The notes below the pieces were generated by a model. It was given only the letters and a program-made list of their open reading frames with translations. It was not told where the DNA came from and did not search any database. From an uncultured Peptococcaceae bacterium (GTDB taxonomy: Bacteria > Bacillota > Peptococcia > Peptococcales > Peptococcaceae), in assembly GCA_910585405.1 (NCBI GenBank), contig CAJUDO010000054.1, positions 1 to 6,703 of the forward strand: 6,703 nt of DNA. Reading direction: 5' to 3'. This document shows positions 1 through 5,776 of the stretch, piece by piece. A program made the translations under genes and the position numbers. How positions within the stretch are numbered: position 1 is the stretch's first letter; every line of letters begins with the position of its first letter.

Positions 1-69
1 ATTATTATATGAAAAATCTTTTGTGGCTGTTGCCAGCCCCGATTTTTATCGGCTATGTTAATTCATATT
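1..69 (-). terminator. possible lysR terminator region (two small hairpins)
   Basis: Downstream of the lysR stop there are two adjacent short hairpins. One is CCGAT/ATCGG with a 4-nt loop (39-52). The other is GGCTG/CAGCC with a 4-nt loop (25-38; GCAA on the minus strand). On the minus strand the second is followed about 9 nt later by a run of five T. The gap between stem and T run is longer than in a classical intrinsic terminator, so this may be only a weak or processed 3' end. No gene is visible here. Confidence 0.35.
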
Positions 70-1008
70 TTATTCACTTTTTTGATTTATACTTTGTTCA
101 ACAATCTTACACTGTTTGTGCAGTGCTTCCACAAAAACCCTTTCAGCCAAACTCAGCGTTTCTTTTTTGCTGATCCAACCTACCTTGCAGCACCAGGTAA
201 AACCTTCCACCTCAACAATGCGCAGCTTTTCTCCAGGTCCCATCATTTTGCCGACAACCGTACGAGGAAACGCACTGATGGCATCGGAGCGTAAAATATA
301 TTGTTTCAAATTGTGGAATCCGCTGACATGCCGCATTTTGTGAGGGTTTCCATAATCCTGCAATAGTTTCTCTGTTACCGGACTCCCTGATTTTCGATGG
401 GTGATAAATGGATAATGCAGTATCTGCTCCAAAGATAAATTCTCCTCCATAAACAAAGGATGTTCCTCCTTTGCCACAAATACCATTTCATCTTCAAACA
501 ATTCATGATACTGAAATCTAATACGATTCAATTCATGATACGCGTCATGCTCATTGATATAACTGACCATAACAATACCCAAATCCAGTTGCTCTTCCGC
601 AATCAATTTTACAATATAATCGGTATCATCCTCAATTAATTGAATCAGGAGCTCCGGATATTTCTGCTGCAAATCCATCAAGGTATTCACCAGTAGCATA
701 TCACAAAAATAAGGAATTCCCCCTATCCTTAGCTTTCCTTTTAAATCATTGTCCTCCTGATATTCGATATGCTCTATCCGCTGTACCGCTTCCATAATGA
801 CTTTCGCTTCCTGCAAAACAGCTTGTCCCGGTACTGTAAAGGAAACGCCCCGTTTGCTTCTGTGCAGAATTTCAAATCCCAGCTCCTCCTCCAGCTCTTT
901 CACAGCAGCGCTCAAGGAAGGCTGTGAAACAAACAATGCCTGTGCAGCTTTGGAAAAGGTACTATATTTTTCTAATGCTATCAAGTATTTAAACTGGCTT
1001 AACCGCAC
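70..1008 (-). CDS. LysR-family transcriptional regulator
   Basis: This is a cytoplasmic DNA-binding regulator of 312 residues, the normal length for the family. Residues 1-60 form the winged helix-turn-helix: the pattern A21-A22, L25, V27-S28-Q29-P30-S31-L32-S33, then L39-E40 and L43-G44, is the LysR signature. Residues about 90-300 are the periplasmic-binding-protein-like effector domain. I chose the GTG at 1008 because GGGGAG lies 6 nt upstream; a TTG ten codons further up (1038) lacks such a site. The gene is the last of a same-strand series after the ferredoxin, flavoprotein and transporter genes, separated from the transporter by 76 bp. That gap holds a dyad matching one upstream of the ferredoxin gene, which suggests autoregulation and control of the whole set. 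The effector is unknown; by context it would be the transported anion or its product. Family assignment is firm; the regulon is inferred. Confidence 0.95.
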   Translation of the reverse strand: MRLSQFKYLIALEKYSTFSKAAQALFVSQPSLSAAVKELEEELGFEILHRSKRGVSFTVPGQAVLQEAKVIMEAVQRIEHIEYQEDNDLKGKLRIGGIPYFCDMLLVNTLMDLQQKYPELLIQLIEDDTDYIVKLIAEEQLDLGIVMVSYINEHDAYHELNRIRFQYHELFEDEMVFVAKEEHPLFMEENLSLEQILHYPFITHRKSGSPVTEKLLQDYGNPHKMRHVSGFHNLKQYILRSDAISAFPRTVVGKMMGPGEKLRIVEVEGFTWCCKVGWISKKETLSLAERVFVEALHKQCKIVEQSINQKSE

Positions 1009-1032
1009 GTGCCTCTCCCCTTTTCTGTAATG

Positions 1033-1051
1033 ATACAATCATTGCTTATAT
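1033..1051 (-). promoter_or_regulatory. candidate LysR operator upstream of lysR
   Basis: The plus strand reads ATACAATCATTGCTTATAT, an imperfect dyad around TCATTGC. It matches the 19-bp dyad at 4719-4737 at 14 positions, including the entire 7-bp centre. It is bracketed by a wider inverted repeat, CTGTA (1025-1029) and TACAG (1054-1058), with almost the same centre. It lies 25-43 bp before the lysR start, where an autoregulator commonly binds. No convincing -35/-10 pair was identified. Confidence 0.55.
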
Positions 1052-1084
1052 TCTACAGCCTCCCTGGCAATTCCTCTCCCTGAC

Positions 1085-2545
1085 TCAACGGAAGACAAAC
1101 TGCACATAAGGAACTCCCAATATGCAAAAAACAAAACAGCCAGAAACCACAATCAGCAGCCCATATTTATAAATATCTCTCACCTTAATCCAATCCGTAT
1201 TGCCATGCATCAAAGCCGCCATAGGAGATGCCGCCGGTGTCAAAATTCCAAAGTGACAAACATAAACCAGTAAACTTGTCAAAGCCAAAGGCTCAATCCC
1301 CATCTTCACTGCAAAAGGATAAAATACAGGCAGCAAAATAGCGCCGGCAATGCTTTGCAAAATACAATTGGCAATCATCACACCAATAATCACCACCATA
1401 AGTAAAAATATTCCCGTTGTCTTATCGGCAAACAAAGGGCCCAAGTGTTTGAGCAGAAAAGGGGTAATTCCCGTTTCCTCTGCCGTCAGCGCTGTAGAGA
1501 GTGGCATCACAACAGAAACTAAAAAAATTACATCCCACTGTATTCCCTTCGATGCCACTTTTTTGTAATTCAGTATTGCTTCTCCATCCACCTTAACACA
1601 GCACATGGCTGCCACTAAGAGCATCGCCGTTCCCGACGCCTGAATTTTATTCAATGCCTCCACAAGGAAAAATGAAGAGGGCAGAATACTGGGCAGCAGC
1701 AATAAAACAATTAACAGAAATAAGAAAAACAATACTGCTTTTTGATGCTTCGTGAGAGCCAAATCCACATCATGAAAAGACGCTTCTGTTAAACTGCTCA
1801 ATTTTTGTACATCAATCTTAAAAAACAACTTTGCCATAAACAGAAACATCAAAATACAGCAAAGCCCCATAGGAATGCTGAAAAAGATATAAGTTAAGTA
1901 ATCCACCGTCAGACCTGTCATATTTTCCAGCACGCCAAACACTGTGATTCCAATGGTCTTAAAAGGAAATAACGCCAGACCAAAAGAGGCTGAGGCTACA
2001 ATGCCCACAACCATAAAGGACGGAAAAGAATCAAAAGGTTTATAGCCTATCTGCTTGCAAATACTGTACAAAATCGACCAACAAATCATAATGGCTGGGA
2101 TCGTACTGGTAACCGCCGAGAGAATAAATGTCGTAAACAAGAACACAAAAATAAACAGCCAAGGTTTTCCCAAAATAAATTTTCTTGTGATAAACCACAT
2201 TGCAATAAAATGACTTACACCAGACTGCTCTACAATAGCGGCTACAATCGTCATAAAAAAGATAAGCAGCAGCGTATTGCTTCCCCAGCCAAGCGCAAAG
2301 GCTGTCTTTAAATCCATTACTTCCAGTAAAATCAATCCCAGCAATCCAATTATGCTGGGCCAAAGTAAGCCTATCGTCGACCAGGCAAAGAGTAACGCGC
2401 AAAATACGCCTAACACCTTCATTCCCAACGCCGTCAATGGCTCCACTGCCGGCAGATATCCAAAGCCAAACATAATAATGAAAAATATCGCAACTTTTCC
2501 GTAATAGAAACCATCCTTCTTTTTCACCGCTCCTCCTTTTTGCAT
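1085..2545 (-). CDS. DASS/SLC13-like anion permease
   Basis: This is an integral membrane transporter of 486 residues with about 11-12 hydrophobic segments and a short hydrophilic N-terminus. Family features are two repeat-like halves, W337-D338 followed by a hydrophobic helix as in DASS carriers, and a late TPAASPMAA segment (436-444) at the position of the conserved proline-rich stretch. DASS proteins import dicarboxylates, citrate, sulfate or similar anions, usually with sodium. The two canonical SNT hairpin motifs are not present: the equivalent places appear to read TST (146-148) and LQS (396-398). The ATG at 2545 is preferred because GGAGG lies about 8 nt upstream; a GTG six codons in has a second GGAGG only 4 nt away. 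It follows the flavoprotein gene by 123 bp and precedes lysR. By context it supplies the flavoprotein's substrate or exports its product. Superfamily membership is fairly sure; the substrate is unknown. Confidence 0.85.
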   Translation of the reverse strand: MQKGGAVKKKDGFYYGKVAIFFIIMFGFGYLPAVEPLTALGMKVLGVFCALLFAWSTIGLLWPSIIGLLGLILLEVMDLKTAFALGWGSNTLLLIFFMTIVAAIVEQSGVSHFIAMWFITRKFILGKPWLFIFVFLFTTFILSAVTSTIPAIMICWSILYSICKQIGYKPFDSFPSFMVVGIVASASFGLALFPFKTIGITVFGVLENMTGLTVDYLTYIFFSIPMGLCCILMFLFMAKLFFKIDVQKLSSLTEASFHDVDLALTKHQKAVLFFLFLLIVLLLLPSILPSSFFLVEALNKIQASGTAMLLVAAMCCVKVDGEAILNYKKVASKGIQWDVIFLVSVVMPLSTALTAEETGITPFLLKHLGPLFADKTTGIFLLMVVIIGVMIANCILQSIAGAILLPVFYPFAVKMGIEPLALTSLLVYVCHFGILTPAASPMAALMHGNTDWIKVRDIYKYGLLIVVSGCFVFCILGVPYVQFVFR

Positions 2546-2566
2546 GCTTCTGCTCCTCCTTTTTGC
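2529..2566 (-). repeat. 15-bp direct repeat duplicating a Shine-Dalgarno sequence
   Basis: GCTCCTCCTTTTTGC occurs exactly at 2529-2543 and 2552-2566 on the plus strand. On the coding strand this gives GCAAAAAGGAGGAGC twice, 23 bp apart. The upstream copy is the well-placed ribosome binding site of the transporter ATG; the downstream copy lies inside codons 2-6 and could serve the in-frame GTG at codon 7. Confidence 0.8.
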
Positions 2567-2572
2567 AAAAAT

Positions 2573-2656
2573 GAAAAGGCTGCTTTAGAAATGTCATTGT
2601 GTACATCAAAAAGTATTGAAGCTACAAAACAACAGAATCTTACAAACAGCCTTTTC
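2573..2656 (-). terminator. possible attenuator or terminator between flavoprotein and transporter genes
   Basis: A perfect 10-bp inverted repeat, GAAAAGGCTG (2573-2582) and CAGCCTTTTC (2647-2656), lies in the 123-bp gap. Three further T-A pairs can form after a bulged G, and the enclosed loop is about 60 nt. On the minus strand the second arm is followed by ATTTTTG. The long loop is unusual for an intrinsic terminator, so partial read-through or a structured leader for the transporter is possible. No other strong promoter for the transporter was seen. Confidence 0.4.
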
Positions 2657-2668
2657 TTTTAGAGCTAC

Positions 2669-4366
2669 CTACATAGCTCCACGTTTTCTCTTATCGCGGA
2701 ATTCCATCTTCGGACCTTCACTTGTCAAACAAATTGTTTGGAACTTATTGTTTAATAACGGATTGGTATAAGTATAATCACTCCGTTTATGATGAGGCCC
2801 GCGGCTTTCTTTTCGGTTTTCTGACATCAGTGCAGTAGCCTGTGCGTAATCAATCAAATCCAAAACTTCCAGAGTACGCATCAGATCGTGGCTGGTTTCT
2901 GCTTTCAGCTGCGCCAAAGAATACCGTTTCAGATCGCTCAAATATTTAATCCCTGATTTCATCAATGTCTCCGAACGCACATTCATGCCTACATAGGTGT
3001 TCATAATCTGCTGCAGTGTAGAGTTGGCCTCTTTCCAATACGCCCCTTCTTTTCTGCTGCAAATCTGTTCATACAAAGCAACCTTTTCTGCAATCAACGC
3101 ATGATCTTTGACATCATATTCTGCAACTTCCTTCACATATTCACAAGCATTTTCTGCCGCAACATGACCAAACACTGCGGCACTGGTAATATCGCCCCGC
3201 ACATTTCCCGCGGAGTTGCCGATGGCATATAGCCCCTGCAAACTACTCATACTCTTGATATCTACATCAATTCCACGACCGAGGAACACATACTCAAAAG
3301 AAGCGAACTCAACCATACTCTTGCGCAAATCAATATCATACTGCTCCAGATAGTCGGTGATAGAAGTATCGCCCTCCGCTACAAAGGCATCATGCAGCAT
3401 ATAATCCAAATCTTCTTCGGAAGTTTCTGAACAGTTCATAAACACTGGACCACTGCCATCAGCCAGTTTTTCCGAAAATACTTCTCTCCAGATATCAGAA
3501 GTCGCATCACAGTACTCTCTGCTTGGTTTATCCACAAACGGCCCCAATGGTTTGCCATAATAGTCAGTCAACACGCCAATCCATGTCGCCTTTCCCGAAC
3601 GAGCGAAAAGTTTGGGACCTGCCTGCACAGCCGGAATATCCAAATTCACCAATCTTGCCCCTGCGCGATAGGCCATAGCCGCACCGCTGCCTGTATCTGC
3701 CGGACAGCTGGCTGTATTAAATTCATACGCCGGATTTTGACCTGGATACATCCGAACAGTATGCCCAGTACCAACAATCACCGCTTTTGCCTGGAATATA
3801 ATCACTTCTGCCTGTTCCTCGTCAGAAATATTAATGCCAATAGCACCGACCACACGGCCCTGATTATCTGTCAATAGCTCATTCACTACAGTTTTATTCA
3901 TAATGCGTGCACCATTTTTCAGAGCTTCTTTGGTCAGAATCGGTTTCTGATTGCGGCCGTCATATTTTAAATGATATTTGCGCCGTCCTGGCATCGCATG
4001 CCCTTCAAAATTCCATTTTCCTGTAGGCTTCATATCAATGCCATAGCTATGCCAGAGTTGGATGACCTCAAAGGAACGGCCCATCATCAAGGATACCAAA
4101 TCCAAATCCTGCCATGGTCCTACCAATGTTTCCATAACTTCCTGCAAAATCGTATCATAATCATCGCCGTGAATTTCTGGAATATAACACATAAAGTGGT
4201 CGTTGCCTGTTGCCCCGGAACCAGATCTTCTCGTATCCGCCTTTTCTGCAATCACTACATCCGCGCCGTTCTTCGCAGCAGTGATTGCTGCCTGCAGGCC
4301 GCCGATGCCGCCGCCAACAATCAAAATATCACTTTTTACAATATTTTCTCTCACTTTCACTTTCAT
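2669..4366 (-). CDS. AprA-like / fumarate reductase-superfamily FAD oxidoreductase
   Basis: This is a 565-residue cytoplasmic flavoprotein with no signal peptide. A dinucleotide-binding fold sits at the N-terminus (GGGIGG, G18-x-G20-x-x-G23, with E41 ending strand 2). A second FAD-contacting block is GLYAIGNSAGNVRGDITSAAVFG (residues 378-400), and the C-terminal domain ends with the family's ESRGPHHKRSDY (520-531). The histidine that attaches FAD covalently in fumarate reductase is replaced by the small residues of RSGSGATGNDHF (47-58), so FAD should be non-covalent. The fumarate-type HPT motif is absent: after MAYRAGARLVNL comes DIPAVQAGPK. Overall layout, and the ferredoxin gene just upstream, are closest to adenylylsulfate reductase alpha. 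True sulfate reduction is unlikely, since no ATP sulfurylase lies nearby and the partner is short. The start has GGAG 9 nt upstream inside the ferredoxin 3' end; the genes are 3 nt apart and surely co-transcribed. Substrate unknown. Confidence 0.9.
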   Translation of the reverse strand: MKVKVRENIVKSDILIVGGGIGGLQAAITAAKNGADVVIAEKADTRRSGSGATGNDHFMCYIPEIHGDDYDTILQEVMETLVGPWQDLDLVSLMMGRSFEVIQLWHSYGIDMKPTGKWNFEGHAMPGRRKYHLKYDGRNQKPILTKEALKNGARIMNKTVVNELLTDNQGRVVGAIGINISDEEQAEVIIFQAKAVIVGTGHTVRMYPGQNPAYEFNTASCPADTGSGAAMAYRAGARLVNLDIPAVQAGPKLFARSGKATWIGVLTDYYGKPLGPFVDKPSREYCDATSDIWREVFSEKLADGSGPVFMNCSETSEEDLDYMLHDAFVAEGDTSITDYLEQYDIDLRKSMVEFASFEYVFLGRGIDVDIKSMSSLQGLYAIGNSAGNVRGDITSAAVFGHVAAENACEYVKEVAEYDVKDHALIAEKVALYEQICSRKEGAYWKEANSTLQQIMNTYVGMNVRSETLMKSGIKYLSDLKRYSLAQLKAETSHDLMRTLEVLDLIDYAQATALMSENRKESRGPHHKRSDYTYTNPLLNNKFQTICLTSEGPKMEFRDKRKRGAM

Positions 4367-4369
4367 ACT

Positions 4370-4600
4370 CTAGCACTCCTTTTTTGGTACATCCACATGC
4401 AACATCATATGGGACAAGGGATAACGTAATGTGATAGCCTGAACCGGACAGTCGATTGCGCAAGCTCTGCAATGCCAGCATTCATCAGGATATTTGACAA
4501 CAATTTTTTTATCTTTCGATACTTTAATTACGTCTAACGGACAAATCGCAGCACAATATCCGCATTTTATACATTTTTCTTCGTTAATAATTGGTGGCAT
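4370..4600 (-). CDS. two-cluster ferredoxin subunit, AprB-like
   Basis: This is a 76-residue electron-transfer protein with two CxxCxxCxxxCP motifs, C10-C13-C16-C20 and C41-C44-C47-C51, each binding a [4Fe-4S] cluster. The second is preceded by ECWHC, a feature shared with AprB and related small partners of flavoproteins. True AprB is about twice as long with a C-terminal tail that wraps the alpha subunit; here only a short ITLRYPLSHMMLHVDVPKKEC-like tail follows, so the complex must differ. I chose the ATG at 4600 because GGAGAGGTG is well spaced before it and the protein then begins MPPII, as such ferredoxins typically do. An in-frame ATG at 4663 would add 21 residues but has only a weak GGAG 11 nt away. 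It is the first gene of the block and should pass electrons to or from the flavoprotein encoded 3 nt downstream. Confidence 0.92.
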   Translation of the reverse strand: MPPIINEEKCIKCGYCAAICPLDVIKVSKDKKIVVKYPDECWHCRACAIDCPVQAITLRYPLSHMMLHVDVPKKEC

Positions 4601-4640
4601 GTCATACACCTCTCCATTTATATATTTTTTTGCTATAGAG

Positions 4641-4652
4641 ATTCGATCGAAT
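4641..4652. repeat. 12-bp perfect palindrome in the ferredoxin leader
   Basis: ATTCGATCGAAT is a perfect palindrome about 41-52 bp before the ferredoxin start, between the candidate promoter and the ribosome binding site. It could be an operator for a second regulator or chance; nothing else in the window repeats it. Confidence 0.3.
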
Positions 4653-4718
4653 TCATATTTCATATTTATATTTTATCTCCATATTATTTATATGTAAAAT
4701 ACCGGTTCGTTATTTTTT

Positions 4719-4737
4719 TTATAGTCATTGCCTATAA
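4719..4737 (-). promoter_or_regulatory. candidate LysR operator upstream of the ferredoxin gene
   Basis: A perfect dyad TTATAG-N7-CTATAA that contains the T-N11-A pattern of LysR boxes. It lies 119-137 bp before the ferredoxin start. The 7-bp centre and 14 of 19 positions match the dyad before lysR. Downstream on the minus strand are AT-rich hexamers (TACATA, TAATAT around 4680-4698) that could be a -10 element, without a good -35. That is typical of an activator-dependent promoter. Confidence 0.6.
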
Positions 4738-4821
4738 TTTTTTCAGATACTCCATCCTGCACCAATGAAATAAAAAATATTTCCTACAGTATATTTACAC
4801 GATCCATTTTTCGGACAGCGC

Positions 4822-4850
4822 TTGACGAATAGTTTTCTGTGTGCTAGGAT
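4822..4850 (+). promoter_or_regulatory. strong sigma-A promoter of the plus-strand small RNA
   Basis: TTGACG (4822-4827), a 17-bp spacer and TAGGAT (4845-4850), with TG one base before the -10 (extended -10). Transcription is expected to begin near 4857. No protein gene lies on the plus strand downstream before the terminator at 4925-4969. Confidence 0.75.
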
Positions 4851-4856
4851 ATACAT

Positions 4857-4969
4857 ATAAAAAGAGTGACCATGACATGCTGGTAACATGTCGGTAAACG
4901 GTTTACTCCCCTGTTAATCGACAAACTACCCGCCGATCTTGTGAGGATTGAGGCGGGTAGTCATTTTTT
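4857..4969 (+). ncRNA. small structured RNA, probable antitoxin of a type I system
   Basis: A predicted transcript of about 112 nt is defined by the promoter at 4822-4850 and a terminator ending in six T (4964-4969). It contains a hairpin GACATG/CATGTC (4874-4892), a second GTAAAC/GTTTAC (4894-4906) and the terminator stem. It runs convergently toward the small hydrophobic gene at 4986-5057, so its 3' half is complementary to the 3' region of that gene's transcript if the latter extends past 4970. It also contains CTCCCCT (4906-4912), complementary to the AGGGGAG at the toxin Shine-Dalgarno. Its start, AGAGTGACCAT (4863-4873), is repeated in inverted orientation at the start of the toxin transcript. 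The RNA boundaries are predictions from signals; the antitoxin role is inferred from the layout. Confidence 0.6.
4925..4969 (+). terminator. Rho-independent terminator of the small RNA
   Basis: Perfect 10-bp stem ACTACCCGCC (4925-4934) / GGCGGGTAGT (4952-4961), a 17-nt loop, then CA and six T. On the minus strand the same stem is followed only by TTTGTC, so it would be a weak terminator for the toxin transcript; the two RNAs could then overlap through it. Confidence 0.85.
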
Positions 4970-4985
4970 ATGTGACTTTAAAACC

Positions 4986-5057
4986 TTACTGCTTGCGCAG
5001 CAAGGCGATGATCTGAACCAGCAATGTGAGTAATAAAATCAATTCTGTCAATGTCAA
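4986..5057 (-). CDS. putative holin-like type I toxin peptide (23 aa)
   Basis: This very short gene encodes MTLTELILLL followed by a hydrophobic stretch and the basic end LLRKQ: one membrane helix with a positive C-terminus, like the Firmicutes holin-like toxins. I chose the TTG at 5057 because a near-perfect Shine-Dalgarno, GGAGGTG (5064-5070), ends 6 nt upstream of it, giving 8 nt from GGAGG. A GTG at 5063 would add two residues but is too close. A promoter sits 63 bp upstream, and a leader hairpin CTTCCC/GGGGAG pairs with the Shine-Dalgarno, so translation may be held back in the fresh transcript. A convergent small RNA faces the 3' end. Together these are the marks of a type I toxin-antitoxin pair; the toxic action, membrane damage, is inferred from the family. 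The peptide is too short for sequence similarity alone to be decisive. Confidence 0.65.
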   Translation of the reverse strand: MTLTELILLLTLLVQIIALLRKQ

Positions 5058-5119
5058 GATCACCACCTCCCCTCATCAGGGAAGCAAACCGCCTACCGTT
5101 ATGGTCACTCTATATCCAT

Positions 5120-5148
5120 ATTTTACCATATAATATTCCGTTTCACAA
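5120..5148 (-). promoter_or_regulatory. sigma-A promoter of the toxin transcript
   Basis: On the minus strand TTGTGA (5143-5148), a 17-bp spacer and TAAAAT (5120-5125). The start is expected near 5113, giving a leader of about 55 nt. The perfect palindrome CCTTTCGAAAGG (5151-5162) lies immediately upstream of the -35 and could bind a regulator. Confidence 0.65.
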
Positions 5149-5207
5149 TCCCTTTCGAAAGGATTCACGATCTTTCCCATCAATACATTACAAGTCCAAT
5201 CTTCTGC

Positions 5208-5248
5208 AAAAAAATAAACTGCTGTCACAGAAAAACTATGACCGCAGC
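5208..5248 (-). terminator. terminator of the membrane protein gene pair
   Basis: On the minus strand an imperfect stem GCTGCGGTCATAG / CTGTGACAGC with a five-T loop (5221-5248) is followed by AGTTTA and a run of seven T (5208-5214). It lies 109 bp after the stop of the 139-residue membrane protein gene and separates that transcript from the toxin promoter. Confidence 0.6.
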
Positions 5249-5356
5249 CTATGTAGCAATGGGTTATTCAATTTTCATTCAATCATACTTCAAAATCTGC
5301 AGTACAATGGCCAAAATAAAGCCGCAAAAACATACAGCCGCAGCCACAACAACGCG

Positions 5357-5776
5357 CTAAAATTTATGACTAAAGCCCAGCCATAGCACCGCAAGAAACA
5401 TGACAGGCATTCCCACCAGGTAAACACACACCAAAGGCGCAAGTGCCAAATCCGTCGGCGCGATATAAATGAACAATCCCAGTACAAACCAGAGAAGAAA
5501 CAGCGCGATGGCAATATATTGTGCAGACTGTAGTTTTCCCTCTTTGTACAGTCGTATATGAAAGAAAACAAATAGAACCAAGGTAACACCACACCATATA
5601 TAAAACAGCAACGGATATCTGTGTATCCCTAAGGGACACAAAATGGCTGATAAAAATAAATAAATTTTCATCACAAACTGACAATCCGGTAAATGCGCTT
5701 TCAGCGTTTTCCGACAAAGAACATCCCTTTTGCCATCCTCTCTCATTTTATCCTCTCTCATTTTATCCTCTCTCAT
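5357..5776 (-). CDS. small membrane protein of unknown function
   Basis: I do not recognise this protein. From the ATG at 5776 it has 139 residues: a charged N-terminus made of MREDK repeats, then about three to four hydrophobic segments (starting near CQFVMKIYLFLS and ending at VMFLAVLWLGF), and a short tail SHKF. The frame stays open to a GTG at 5842, but that has no ribosome binding site, whereas GGGAGG lies 5 nt before 5776. The next two in-frame ATGs (5761, 5746) each carry their own GAGAGG at the same spacing, because a 15-bp unit is repeated. The gene follows another membrane protein by about 95 bp and is followed by a terminator, so the two probably form a small operon. No catalytic or binding motif is visible. 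Confidence that it is a real gene is good; the exact start is uncertain. Confidence 0.7.
   Translation of the reverse strand: MREDKMREDKMREDGKRDVLCRKTLKAHLPDCQFVMKIYLFLSAILCPLGIHRYPLLFYIWCGVTLVLFVFFHIRLYKEGKLQSAQYIAIALFLLWFVLGLFIYIAPTDLALAPLVCVYLVGMPVMFLAVLWLGFSHKF

Noticed and set aside
2040..2609. 189-codon minus-strand ORF
   Set aside because: It overlaps the transporter gene in another frame; the transporter frame has the family signature and the ribosome binding site, while this reading gives no recognisable protein.
3971..4429. 152-codon plus-strand ORF
   Set aside because: It is antisense to the flavoprotein and ferredoxin genes and has no ribosome binding site or known family features.
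2669..4600. True dissimilatory APS reductase (AprBA) for sulfate reduction
   Set aside because: The beta subunit is half the usual length, the N-terminal and substrate motifs differ, and no sulfate activation gene is present in the window.
4986..5063. GTG at 5063 as the toxin start
   Set aside because: It is only 2 nt after the GGAGG core, too close for efficient initiation; the TTG at 5057 has normal spacing.
5051..5386. 111-codon plus-strand ORF
   Set aside because: It runs antisense through the toxin leader, both minus-strand promoter elements and a terminator; its composition is not protein-like.
5290..5717. Two further minus-strand ORFs (5290-5592 and 5370-5717)
   Set aside because: Both lie in other frames of the 139-residue membrane protein gene, which has the better start signal.
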